A stretch of DNA of 64,000 nucleotides from Zygnema cylindricum (GCA_037447655.1 JBBHKE010001246.1:47655-111654), one strand, 5' to 3'; positions 11,240-23,197 are shown, numbered from the stretch's first letter. The notes: generated from the sequence alone by a model not told the origin. Translations and numbers: made by a program.

Positions 11240-12640
11240 GTATAAAGCACGTTTAGTGGCAAAAAGTTTTACTCAGAAAGAGAGAAATGACAACGAAGAA
11301 ACCTTTGCTCTGGTCGTCAGATTTCCCTCGGTCCGGATACTTGTCAGTCTGGTAGCTGTAAAAGACATGGAAGTACCCCAGATGGACATCAAGACAACCT
11401 TCTTGCATGGAGAACTAGAGGAGGAGATCTTCATACGACAGCCAGAAGGATTCGTGGAACAATGAGAGGAAAATAAGGTATGCAGGCTAATTAAATCTCA
11501 TTATGGTTTGAAACATGCGCTTAGGTGATGGAAGAAAAAACTTGATGAGTTCATTATCGGTCTTGGATTCATCCGGATCAGTTTAGATCATTCAATTTAT
11601 TTTTTTGAAGATGAGGAAGGTGTCGTCTTTATTGCAATTAACTTTGATGATTTGTTTGTTCTGAATAAGTCAATGAAGAAAATCAACAAACTAAAAACAG
11701 ATCTAAATGGGTGATTTGAAATAAATAACATGGGGGAGGTAAGATATATTTTGGGAATACAAGTAGAGAGAGATAGAGAAAAGAGAATAATTAGACTAAC
11801 TCAGAAAGAAGCAATTGTAAACATGTTGGAAAAATTTTAGATGGACAAAGCTAACACTTTTAGAACTCCCATGGATCTACAGAAGGGGAGTGAGGGGAGT
11901 GAGAAAAGAGACATCCTAAATCTAGATGATGAACTAGGTCCAGAAAAGAAGAAGTTTATGCAGACTATCCCATACAGACAGGTAGTGGGCAGTCTGATTC
12001 ATTTTATGAATTATGCCAGATCGGATTTGGCAACAGCTGTAGGAGTGCTAAGTAGGAGTTTGAATGCTCCTACCAAAAAGGATTGGGAAGCAGCTAACAC
12101 GGTCCTCAGATATCTCATACGAACTAGGGATCTATGGCTGCATCTGGGTGGGGAAAATAGTGACATCACCACTTGGAGTGTTGCCAGCTATGGAGATGTT
12201 CTGATACGAAGATGTACATCTGGATATGTGTTGTATGTGGGGAATGGTGCTTGTTGCCAGAGCGGTAAGCAACAAAAAGTCATTGCTCAGTCCACCATGG
12301 AGGCAGAGTATATGGAATCTTGCTCTGCTATGAAGGGATTAATGTGGGTCAAATCCTTGCTAGGTGAATTAGGTCATCTTAAGAGTGGAATTCAGAAAAT
12401 ATTATGTGATAATCAAGCAGCAATTGCAATTGATGCTAATCCCAAAAATCACTTTAAAGCAAAGCACATGGATATCAGACTTAGCTTTGTTAAGGAAAAG
12501 GTTAAAAACAAAAAAATAAGTCTAGAATATAGACTAGACAGTGGGATGGTGACAGACATGATGACAAAACCTATGCCTTCTCCTAATTTATTTTTTTGCT
12601 GAGAGAAGTGTGGACTTAAACATAAAAGTGACTAGAACAT
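11240..12640 (+). pseudogene. Copia B pol, RT and RNase H after copia A
   Basis: Continues the RT cut at 4815: YKARLVAKSFTQK at 11241, DMEVPQMDIKTTFLHGELEEEIF, and FDDL where YVDDL is expected (about 11645). Then MQTIPYRQVVGSLIHFMNYARSDLATAVG and RNase H with STMEAEYMESCSA (about 12289) and DNQAAIAIDANPKNHFKAKHMDIR. Stops at 11463, 11527 and 11838 (approximate) break it. The sequence is more diverged from copia A than A is from G, which fits the different 3' LTR. Confidence 0.85.
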
Positions 12641-12648
12641 AAGGAGAG

Positions 12649-13651
12649 TGTTGAAATTAAAAGTTCATCTTATTTATTTTCTAGGTTTCTTAATTGATCT
12701 AAAATAAGGAAGAAATAGCAGAGGCAGCCTGCTTCTAACTTTTCTCTCTACCCCCTATACTTTTCGTAGTCCCTAAAGGTTGGAGAGGAAGCTAGAGCCA
12801 AGGCTGCCTATGCTTTCACTAGAGTCATTAGGCAGCCCCTTTGGTAAACTTACCAAAAAGAGTTGACGGACCCAGGATTTGATCCTGGTACCTACCGTCC
12901 GTCCAAATAACCTGGTGTCGTTACCATGTAGCCTAGAACCTGTATTGAAGTATATAGGGTACGTTAGCTACTTAGCGGTATTAAAATATAGAAGTTCATT
13001 TAACTAACGAACGGACCACAATCACACAGAGATAGTTTGATAAAGTTACGTCGAAAATACTACTTGTATTTTTAACGGCCCTGGATTAAAGAAGATATCA
13101 ATCGGACGGCAGAGGAAAAAGTTGGCATCGCGGAATGGACAATTTGGCGGTTTCCGGTCAAGACCACACCAGGTGACACGTGGCAACATGACATTAGATA
13201 GCGGCATCTTCGAGACACACCATGGGGAACCCGGATATGCCAGACGTCGTCTCCTTGGCCATGTCGTACAATAGCCGTATAGAAAGTACTCCGAGCCAAA
13301 TACCTTTCTGTACTGTACGGTGATTAGATTGGCTCCGTATTTCACTATTAGAGGGATTAGAGAAGGGTTTAGGACTTAAGAGAATTACAAGTAGCCGCCT
13401 CTCTCCCTGAGAGATCCTGTATAAAATGTCAACTTTGACCATTGATAATTTAGTGCTTAGGGGAGCAAATTCAAGGATTCATTTTGTAGTAGACTCATGG
13501 GAGTCTGCTCTTCCAAGAGCTGCAGTCTGGTCACTCTGTATTCTGTCAGGGTGTTAGTAATAATCATTCAAAAGACTAAGTTATTGAAGTTATTCTAGAG
13601 GCTTCTGGTAAGCTGCCTACTCTGAGTACCAATGGAGGTGTCAGAGTTGCA
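12649..13651 (+). repeat. Copia B 3' LTR
   Basis: Preceded by ACATAAGGAGAG, a polypurine tract. Begins TGTTGAAATTAAAAG and ends GTCAGAGTTGCA. The landmarks of the group are present in order: antisense tRNA-like module at about 12863-12945 with GGATTTGATCC, the TGTCAACTTTGACC block at about 13428, GCTTAGGGGAGC and GACTCATGGGAGTC hairpins. It is only about two-thirds identical by eye to the 5' LTR at 1905-2941. The next bases, CCATC, do not repeat the bases CAACC before the 5' LTR. Confidence 0.8.
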
Positions 13652-14906
13652 CCATCATCATTACAAACTTCATTTCCATCGATTTCACCTATCACCTTTT
13701 CTTCTTCTCCTTATTATTCCTTGTCGGTACCATAGCTTGCATTTTTATTTAGAGCATTATTGCCTCCATGCGAGACGTAACGACATAACATATCCCTTAT
13801 GTTAGATCCTTGGATTTTAGCAAAACGATAAGCTTTCGGTCGTCTTTCAACATCCTCACTTTCTCGTGTTTGTCATTTTCGAGAAGAACGAGAAGCGCTT
13901 TCGCGAACGCCTTCTAAGACATTAGTTTGCTTATTTTTGAACTCTAATTCCCAATCGATGTCTAGTTCACCTCTTGCAATATAAATATTATGGAGAATAC
14001 ATGGCGGAAACATACACGCCACAAACGTATTTTTTTCTGGATGGTAGATTTTCAGAAGATGCCTCCACTATGCCTTCAATATGCCGAAGGCTCTTTCCAC
14101 CACATTTTTTGCTGGAGAATGTTGGAAATTAATTTTTTGTTGAGAAGTAGATAGTTTCTAACGGGGAAAGGTACAATGAGGTTGGGATCGACAGCATACC
14201 CGGCATCTCCAACAAGATTGGGAGACACTCTACTATTTCCCCATATGAATGTTTCTTTGCTTGCATTCATGCGTCTCTCAAAATCCATTCCTAATTTGGA
14301 TCGCTCGAAGATCCTTGCATCATGCAAAATGCTTGGAGAACCCAAATTCAATTTGATAAATCTTATTTTATTATCTACAACAGCTTGAATTAATGTAGAA
14401 TATTTGTTTTTGGCGTCAAAATAGTCAATTGGCATAAAACCCTCTCCAAGGTAATTTCTATATGAGTGCAATCTATTGCACCCACACAATTTGGTATTCA
14501 TTTTTCTTGCTCAAAGATTTTTTTTGATGTCATGTTCCTCACTTTCCATGGGCCACCTAATCTAGTGATGAAGCTTTTTGGCAATGGCCAATATAACATT
14601 ATTGAAAACCTTATCGACAGTTGAACGTCCGATACCAAACTGTTCCAGAGTACTTACGATCACCTTTTGGTGCCCCAATTTCATAAGTGCTATTAACACT
14701 TGGTTTTCCAAAATTAATTCTCTATTTTTGATGCATTGAAATCCATGAGATGGCTTAGTGGTGAGCTCGGTTTCTAATTCATTCACCAAAAATCAAACTG
14801 TATCTTTTGTAAGTATGAAGAGTTGTCGAAAACACTTATTAGTATATTGCAGCGATATCTCGTCGACCCAATGCAATGTTTTTGGTACAACATAGTGTTG
14901 TCTATC
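13652..14906 (-). pseudogene. PIF/Harbinger transposase, C-terminal part
   Basis: Reading on the minus strand from 14906: QHYVVPKTLHWVDEISLQYT, CFRQLFILTKDTV, a stop, FLVNELETELTT, then a helix-turn-helix-like stretch VIVSTLEQFGIGRSTVDKVFNN (14640 region). The DDE_Tnp_4 core follows: DAKNKYSTLIQAVVDNKIRFIKLNLGSPSILHDARIF (about 14280-14410), WGNSRVSPNLVGDAGY, then QQKMWWKEPSAY and, downstream in other frames, the C-terminal helices. This is the HARBI1 pattern. Breaks include the stop near 14790 and several in the last 400 bases. The N-terminal part lies at 34959-35179. Confidence 0.8.
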
Positions 14907-15860
14907 TATTGAAAAATGGTTATTAATAGTTCACTTCTCTATTTTAGTTAGACTCTACAGAGAGAGAGAGAATCAAAGACACGGCAACCCTAATTTAGTT
15001 AGGCTCTAAAGAGAGGGAGAGAGAGAATCAAAGACACGCCATGGCTGCATTTTTATTCATAAAGTGGTAGACTGAGGTAGAAGGCATTTTTCCAAAATGT
15101 TGGACTGGTCAGATTTGATCATGGGTCCTACATAGTCCGAAGTAGCCTGCCGCCCTATCCATTAGGCCGTTGATGAATCGTTGAACATAAGTGGTTTGAT
15201 ACATTAATAAACAATTACTTAGAGAAAAAATTCATTCAACATAAAAAATTGACGAAAAGGCATATATGAATCAACCGCGTGCACAAACGCAAATCAAACC
15301 GTGTAAATAAAATTGATGGGACGGACGTCATCGCAGCCGCCAAAGCGGAATGATATTTTGGCGGCTTTCGAAGATAGCGCCACGCCATGACACGTGGCAG
15401 CACCTTATTGGACACCAGAGAAGATAAGAGGAGGAACCATGGCTCTCGATCTTACAAGCGTCACCTGCAAGGCTATGTCGTACAATTGTCGTAGAAGAAG
15501 TACATCGGCCTATATACCTTCTAGTACTGTACAGTCTTCCTATTCGTCTAGGGTTTTGTAGTAGGTAGCTGAGAGTAGGCAGGCTAGGACTTAGTATTTT
15601 TGAGGCGCCTCTCTTTAGGTGATCTTTTGTATAAATAGGCCATCTTTCGCAAACCATAACTTACTGCTCAGGGGAGAAAATTCACTGATTCTTTTTGGTT
15701 CGACTTAAAAGAGTTAGGTCCCCACAGGGGTGAAGGTGGGCAAAATACTTGTGTGCCACGGTGGCACTTATTCATTGGTAAAGAGTAAGGGGCATACATT
15801 ATCCGAGAGGCTTTACATAGGTTGCTCATCCTGTGGGTCAATAGTGAGCACATAATTGCA
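14907..15860 (+). repeat. Copia D 5' LTR
   Basis: Starts TATTGAAAAATGG (expected TGTTGAAAA, as in the 3' partner) and ends ATAATTGCA, 954 bp, preceded by CTATC. It carries GA microsatellites, and at about 15103-15175 an antisense copy of a tRNA-like sequence. On the reverse strand that copy shows CCTAATGGATAGGGC and the anticodon loop CTTCGGA, as in tRNA-Arg(UCG). The hairpin TGCCACGGTGGCA is kept near the end. It differs strongly from the LTRs of copia A, so it is a second subfamily. Confidence 0.8.
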
Positions 15861-16260
15861 GGTTATGGGCCCACCCTCTAAGGTGCCCGTATCTAATAGA
15901 TCAAACTTTCTTTGTTAGGAGATGATGATGGAGGGGGAACTCTTTGAGAAACACCTAGGGTGTATAGTGATCGGACAAATTCTATGCCCACCTCTATCGA
16001 GGTTTAGAGGAACACGTTTTTCTAGCACCTCCACCACTACAGCCACCATTTGAGCAGCAATAACATCTGCCACCATCACAAATGATGACGAGGAAGAGGG
16101 GAAAATTGTCAAGGAAGGAGAAAAGAGAGGAGTCGCCTCTCGAGGGATTATATTGCCAAAGACAATACCGGCAGTAGTACCACCAGCAATGGTGACACAA
16201 AGTCACACTGAACAGTCAGAGTATAGAGGTGGCAGTTTTAGAAGGCATGTGTGACAGCCG
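15861..16260 (+). pseudogene. Copia D primer site and decayed leader/gag start
   Basis: The primer site GGTTATGGGCCCACC at 15861-15875 is a perfect match to the anticodon arm of initiator tRNA-Met. The 380 bases after it hold fragments that keep the spacing of the gag start of copia A (an ATGATG at about 15922, a GAGAAACA stretch, then TCGGACA). No continuous frame remains. Similarity ends by about 16260. Confidence 0.55.
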
Positions 16261-17689
16261 ATGATATTGGTGACAGCTTATAACATGGCGCCATAGATGC
16301 ACGAGACTAAATTTTCGAGGGAGTGTTGTTTTTGAAGATTTAGTTTCGTGCGTACTTGTCGTTTTGTGCGTTTGAGATGTTTCATGTGTACGCGGTTTTT
16401 AAGAGCGTACATGTTCACCAAGTGTAGCGTGGAGGTTCACATGATTTCATTGATTTGGGGGAGTAAATGTACGGATAAATTTAAAGGGACGTAAAAGATT
16501 AATCAAGTGGCGCGGAATGCGTAATAGAAATGGACAGCGGATCGCGAAGCGATCCAACTTGAAATATTCGAAGTGCTTGAAAACGTACGCCGGCCGTACG
16601 AATCATAATGCGACAGGCGCATTAATGAAAAAATACGGCACCGGTACGGCGTATCAATTTTGGACAACTGTACTTTTTAATTGGCCAGCGGCATTTATTA
16701 TGAAGTACGAGGTTACGATATGGTTTGATTTGGATGACTTGATGTCATTTCGGAAAAAGAATCGTGTTTTACTTCAAAGGCGGCGGCGACCGCCGCTACT
16801 TTTCGAAAAGTGTGGATGCCAAATCAAGTGGACCATACGTATGTGATGTCGGCTTGCTACGTGGATTTATCGGCGAGTGACTAAGCAAGTTGTTACTTAT
16901 GACGCGATTTTCGCGGACGCGTCGGTGTTAATATTTGAAACAACAATGTTTTGTCTTATACGAATTAATGATTTAGTATTGATTAAAGTAGTTATATTTT
17001 AAATGATCAATTACGGTTTCGACACTTTAATTTGTGTGTATATAATGTTGTACTTGCAGACAAGTGTACGCTTACGATTGTTTGACTCTCAGGTGTATGC
17101 TTACGATTAATTTACTATTAATAGTAGGTTATTATGGTTAAATAGGACTTAATGACAGTTACATAATTTACGTTGGATATTTTGAGAGTTAGTGGTTTGT
17201 TGACAGCTCACAAGTGTATATATAGACTTGAGCTTCGTTAGGAATGAATTATCAATGTTTGTTAAGAAAAATAGGGACCAAAGATGTAGAAATTTAGGGT
17301 TGTCAATTAGGTCATGCATTTAAATACTACATTCATTATGTGATAATACTTTTGCTTATATATGACGCATTGTTTATTATTATTTATTTATGTTATTTTA
17401 TGTTTGTTTGTCATGCATTGTGCATGTATTTGATTTGTTGTTTAATGCACCTGTGTATGCATTTGTCCTAAGATGGTCCTAGGTTTTCCGCAGATTTGCA
17501 AACCCATGGGTTTTTGGTCAGTGTGAAATGGTCACAAATTTGCAGACATATGGTGGTCTGATCTGTGTTTTTATGAGACCTAAGGTGTGTCTGAGGGGAT
17601 TGTCTGGTAATGCATCTGGAATGCATTCACTTATTTGGAGGGCAATCATTTCAAAGGATTATTCGTTGGACTAGATTTGTTTAGCTTTA
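16261..17689 (+). repeat. LTR-like stretch of unknown family
   Basis: No credible protein. A purine-rich GAGGGAG at about 16317-16322 is followed by TGTTGTTTTTGAAG at 16323. This is the look of a polypurine tract and LTR start. A TATA-like GTGTATATATAGAC lies at 17213-17226. Several near-perfect palindromes are present: GCACGARACTAAATYTT flanking 16323, GGATCGCGAAGCGATCC at 16538-16554, and CGTACGCCGGCCGTACG at 16584-16600. A 110-codon open frame at 16517-16846 looks accidental. I could not find a second copy in the window, so the boundaries are guesses. Confidence 0.3.
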
Positions 17690-20600
17690 CGGTTGAAAAT
17701 TTAGGTCGCTTCTGCGGTCTTTTGTAGACCAAATAACAACATCATTTTCCAAGCGTTCTGCCATGTATCTCTCAAACCAGTCCTGATTGTCATTTTTCTC
17801 TCGCTCCAGTGACTTTTTTTCCCGTTGTTGTTTCTCGCTCTGGTAGTTTTCGAAACCAAGAGGTAGTTTAGATTTGATACGCAGAGAGGGCAAGTGAGTT
17901 GGTTTGATCCCGAGGCCAATGTCGCTGTTGAGGATCACCGCGCGGGGAGTAAATGATAAAGGCTCTGTAGCCTTCTGGCTATGGTCCCACTGACCCATTC
18001 TCTGCTTGTCTTTTGTTGGCCATGAGGTGGAATTTCGGAGTTGTCGACAGTTTTCTCCCACCCCAACATTCTAAGCTCCGGACAAGAAGGTTTGGGCATG
18101 GTGGGCCTTTGGGAGTTCAGAATCCCAGCCCAATAAGTCATCATCATTAGCACCCGCTGTGCTTTGAAGTTCAATCTCCGCGAGCTTCTATAACAACTCA
18201 TGTTTTTGGATCTGAACTCGTGGTGTTGCTGTGGAGTCGTTGTGCTGCTGTGAGAGGAGCATGCCGTGAAGGAGATCCCTAGCGAAAGGCAACCAACTCT
18301 GCATCCATTGCGGCCAATTGCTGACTCTGCTGCTGGATGATCATCTCCAATGTAAGTCAGGTCGGAACCACCGGTGCTCGCTATGTCTTTGGGGACCCCA
18401 TTCTTTCGGAAACATTGCGTTTCTTTATGCCCGATAAAAATACAAGCCTAGCATTTTGTTCCTTCGGAGGTGTATTTGCTGCGGGTTTCATTTGATATCT
18501 GGGCGTCATTAAATTTTAGAAGTTTGATTTGTCGCAGTTGGGATTGTGACATTTTGGAGGTTTCTCCTCGGGGAGTCGGACGCTAAGTGTCATTCGTTAC
18601 TAGAGTTTTCTCTTCCGCCCCCTTCCGCTTTAAGCCTTTGTTGCTGCTTCCGGGTCCTTTCTGCATGTTTTTTATCCCATTCTTTTAGCTTCAAGGCCAG
18701 CTTCCGGTTTAAGTTTCCATGTGCAGTGCTTCCACCCATGGCATGGTTGCTGACAATTTAGGCAATAGTAAAAAAAAACTCTTTCGTCTGCTCCTATTGT
18801 TGGTTCTAACCCGCTGTCAACCACTTGCTTCCCTTTGAGCTTGCGCAAAGCCTAAAGTTTAACCTTTTCCTCCTCACTGAAGGAGGTCTCCCCTACGAAT
18901 CCTTCAAAAATGGCGTAGGCCTTGCCAGTCACAGCCTTCTATTTTGCCTCACTGTGGACAAAGTGATCGTACATCTTCATTGCCACTAGCGAATCGTCCT
19001 TAGCTGAGGGATTAATATCCTGAATTGCCTGTGTGGTAATCTAATTATCTAGAGCAGTTTGTGGTAATCTAATTATCTAGAGCAGTTTGCCCTGTTGTCC
19101 CGAATAAATTACGGACGGCGATAAAATATTTGGTTGCCATCGTCGAAAGATCAATAGTGGTCAACTTTGTCTTCTGACAAAGGCTGGAGAGTCGGTTAAA
19201 GAGGGTCTGCAGATTCTCGTTCTTCAAATATCGAAATTCCGTGATTCTTTAAATGCAGACTTTTCCTCTCGGTGTAAATGAGTCTCCAGATGTTAAGCAG
19301 GGTGGTACAGGGGTAGGGATTGGCAACCATGCAAGTTGCTGCATGGGTTGCCTAGATTGCTTGCAGCTGGTTAACATAGGCACTTCCATGTGCTTGTAGT
19401 TTCATGTCCTCGGTAAAGGTAGCACTCACATGGGTTGCAGCCGCCGCAGCCAAGTCAGCCTCCGCAGCCAAGTCAGCCTCCGCTTGTAAAACTACAACAT
19501 CATGGGCTAGATCCGAGATCTTGATGCTACGAGCCATCAAAAGAGGTTCACACTCTTTGTAATCCGCCAACGCCCCTCTAAAAAGGTAGGTGACCATCAT
19601 GGGAAAGAGGGTTGTTTCGAAGTCATCTGGAATGGCTCCTCCGCGGTACTTATTGATTTCGGATTGTGTGAAAGACTTCCACAAAAACTCGAAATCCAAA
19701 AATACCATCCCCGAGCTATCTCCTGTAAAGATCTGGATATCCCCCATTTCTTTTTCTTCCTCTGCAACATTGGTGAAATGGGAAGAGGAAGGCCCGGTGG
19801 GGCAGACAAACTGAGCTGGCGAGATGACTATCGTATCCTTTTCCTCGGGACCGGAACCGTGTCCTCCTTTGGTAGAAGGTGCTCCTCTGAGAGGTGTAAA
19901 TCCCCCTCCCACAGAGGAAGTACCACCGCCTAAAAATATGGTTAGAAGAAGGATGTTCCCCACTAATCCTCTATATCCAGGAGAGTGTTGTTCTTCTTTG
20001 AGAACTTGCTCCACCGATGGGATGTGGAGGCGAGGTCGGTTTAAAGAAGATCCTTGGGGAATGGGTGGTTGCAGAGAAGGGGACGACTAGAGGCTTTGAG
20101 GAGAAGGTGTTTGTCTCATGAATGGTGTTTGTCTCATGAATGGTGTTTGTCTCCTTGGTCGCGTTCGCGAGGTTTTAGGAGGAGGAGTTCCTGAACTGGA
20201 GGATTGGGAACGCCTATGAGGAGGAGAGTAGATGTCGTGTTTGAAGGGTGGGATTGGCGGATGCGGTGACCCAAGGACTTTCGCAGCGGGAGAAAAGGAT
20301 GAAAAGGGAAAGGAGGCGGGAACGTCCCGTGGCTTTGTTGTAGGACCCGAAGAGTGAGAAGATGGAGGAGGAGGAGAAGATGGGAGATCGCGGGATACTC
20401 CGGTAGATGGTGAAGGGGGTGTTGACAGCCTCAAGGGAATGTGAATCCTCTCGTCCGGTCGTAACTCCACCAAATTCTCCACGGCGGAAGCAACCTCCAC
20501 CGAGACAAAGGTAGGCTCTTCTTGGGGAAGAGAAGCAGACTCAAGAGGAAAATCTGCACCCAAACCTTTCATGTTAGGTTCAATGTTTCCCCCCCTTTCT

Positions 20601-21275
20601 CGCTGAAGAGGAGGCTCTTGGCTGGTTTTTGAGGAAAGAACTCCGGGCTGGGTGCTTGCAAGAGGAGAAATCCCTTGAGCAGATGCTTCGGGATGCGGCA
20701 CTGTCATTGGTGTAGGAGGAATCTACCCGTTGAGAATCCCACTAGATCTACGCCTAGCTTCCCGATAAGTTTTAATTCCTATTCCCATAACTTCCGCCTT
20801 TCTACCTCGAAGGCTTCCCAATCTATTGTGACGAGTGTGGCCCTCGCCGTAGCCTTGCCCTGGATTTTAGAATTTCCACTAGTTCTTGGGCTCTTTCGAC
20901 TACTCGGGTTAGTTCCGTTATCCCTATTCCCGAAATCTCGAGGTCATTAGGTCAAGTCCTCCACCATCGTTCAGAAAAATCTTCAGGACCCGTACCACGA
21001 ACCTTTAGATCAGTGGGTTCGGATCACCAGAGCCCTCCACAAGGGCGGACACAAGAGATTGTTGGAGAGGTTTTCTCGGTGGAGGCGAGAATTGGAGTTG
21101 GAGAAGTCTCTTCCTAAGGAAGAGGTGCGAATCTCCCCTTGCTCTCCCAGTGGTTAAACATCTTCCCTCTCAATAGATCTAGTGCTTCCCTCTTGCTACC
21201 CCTTTCTCCTCTACGAGGCCGCAAAGAGGTGCGTCCCCTGGAAGGTCTGTTAGTTGCGGAGTCTCTCCTCCCACC
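17690..21275 (-). pseudogene. Gypsy-type gag relic X, right copy
   Basis: Read on the minus strand, this starts near an ATG at 21275 (VGGETPQLTDLPGDAPLCG). A Pro/Ser-rich region follows (20707-20087), then the capsid-like part SFTQSEINKYRGGAIPDDFE (20014-19352), then PSAKDDSLVAMKMYDHFVHSEA (about 19000). Two CCHC zinc knuckles close it: CLNCQQPCHGWKHC at 18717-18771 and C*ACIFIGHKETQC at 18408-18463, where * is a stop. The first 1900 bases align with the copy at 1-1904. Small tandem duplications are visible at 19042-19090 (28 bp twice), 19440-19485 and 20105-20155. No protease or RT was found, so this is a partial element. Confidence 0.65.
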
Positions 21276-22043
21276 ATGATGACAAAGGTAACGAGAGAAA
21301 GAAAATAAATGTAACTTGAGCTCACTTCCAAAAAGAGAGCTTCGAAAGTTAAAGCTCCTATCCCCTCTAATTAGAGCAAAGAAGTGGCCTTTTCAATAAT
21401 GTTTTTTATCTACGGGAAGTCTTTAATAATTGTCCCCTCAAACCCACTATTCCAATCAAGGGGGTTACAGTTTACTCTGGAAAGGTAACGCCAAAGCAAA
21501 GATAACTACAAATGAAGACACAAATGCACTACCTTGTAGAACTATAGAAATAAATAGGATTAGCGGTTTCAAATTTAACAATATCACCTTGCCCTAAAAA
21601 AGAGAATAAAAGATGGAAGATGTGGAATATACTGAAGCAAGCTAAACATACCGGGAAATTAACGATGATAATGAGGGAAAGGCGACCCTTTCCCTGACAG
21701 TAACGCAAAAAGGTATGGTACTCTTTCACCCCTCGGTGTGCGCAGCTCGGAACCGACCAGACTCTTCTCGGTTCCAAACAGCAAAAAGTCCAAAAATCAC
21801 CCAAAAGGGAAGATAGTGCCAACTATCCACCCAAACTATGATTTCCCACACAATACAAATCCAAATCCAAGATGGCAATAGAGTCAAAAACAGAACAAAG
21901 ATTCTCCAAATAAGGTTTGTTTGGAATTTCTGAGGCTTTTACCAGGAGACATTACTGAAAAAGCAACATGTCTTCTTCGACCCCAAGTGCCTTATACATC
22001 AAAGTTTGTCAAATTGCAGGTCCAAAAGTCAAAGCTACGCCAT
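21276..22043 (-). other. Upstream flank of gag relic X, no gene seen
   Basis: About 770 bases upstream of the gag start of relic X. It could be its leader or part of its 5' LTR. It has no credible open frame and no similarity that I can see to 16261-17689. It is broken off at the copia E LTR and appears to continue after 29861. Confidence 0.35.
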
Positions 22044-22048
22044 TAACC

Positions 22049-23197
22049 TGAAACTGTGAGACCTCCATAAGTCCTCAGAGTGGACAACTTCCAAGAAGCC
22101 TCAAGGATAACCCTGGCCCCTTTGTGTTTCAGCAAAAGTAGCTGCCACCCTGGCAAACAATAACTATAACCAACCTCACCCTTGTGAAGGCAAGACTCCC
22201 TTGAGTCAATAGCAAAAACAATCTCTGAATTTTCTCCCCTAAGCGGTAAGTTATGGAGGGTCAAAGTTGACCTTTTGTGAGGGTCCTATCTGTTGTTTTT
22301 GAAACATTAAGTTCTCTCTATATCTTGTTGCTATGTTGCCATGCTGCGCTAAGTCTGACATCGCAGCTAGAAACCTTGAGCACTCTACACTTGTTGCTAT
22401 GCTGCTATGGTGCTCTGATATGACATCGCAGCTGCGCTGCTCTAATATCACAACTGCGCTGACAGATCATAGCAGTCATAGCAGTCATAGCAGCTATAGC
22501 AGTCTGCGCAAGAAAGGTGTTCTGAATATGAGTCAGTTTGTGTGAAGATAAATTGACGGGGACATGATTTAGTGAGTATGTAACTCGAAAGGGATCCAAT
22601 GTCATTCCGCCACGTGTCATCCGATGTGGCGATGACCACAAACCGCATAATCCTCTTCCGCGATCTTGGCGTAAATTCCGGCCGTCCGATTAAATTCACA
22701 TTTAATCGTAGTCGTAATAAATACATGCGCGGTATTCGTTTCATTAGAGAAATAAATGCGCGGTATTGGTTTCTTATCCGTACCGTAATCCGTACTTTTA
22801 CATTACTGGATCTATGTCTCCCGTAAAACTATTTCAGTTAAATGAACTATCCTACATATAAGTGTTTAATTAATTATATAACCTTATAGTACATAACACT
22901 GATTCTAGACTTAACGGCTAAGGCTACCGGCTACCGACTGTTTGCCGGCCGGTAGGTACCAGGATCAAATCCTGTGGCTGGCACATACCTTTTAGTAAAT
23001 AAACCCCTAACTAATATATATTTCTCGTAAACCTCTACATAGCCTAGGTAGCCATGGCTCTAGCTCCCTCTCCAATTTCTCAGTGATTACGACAAGTTTG
23101 AGAGTTAGAGAAAGAAGTTAGAGGTAGACTGCTTCGGCTTCTTTCTTATTTCTATTCAGACCTAGAAAAAACTTAAAACAGACCATTAATTTCTACA
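22049..23197 (-). repeat. Copia LTR E (minus strand)
   Basis: 1149 bp. Read on the minus strand it begins TGTAGAAATTAATGG at 23197, next to a polypurine tract, and ends GTTTCA at 22049. It is of the copia A subfamily. About 22290-22590 is a foreign insert that replaces the usual sequence. The insert contains short repeats such as GCAGTCATA in tandem (22462-22500) and several GCTATG/GCTGCG words. The outer five bases TAACC (22044-22048) recur beyond LTR G at 29857-29861. Confidence 0.8.

Noticed and set aside
15003-15200. tRNA genes in the LTRs
   Set aside because: The folds are imperfect: arms mismatch and no closed acceptor stem was found. Treated as tRNA-like sequence, not genes.
16517-16846. 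109-codon + strand protein
   Set aside because: It lies in a palindrome-rich LTR-like stretch and has no domain or homologous copy.
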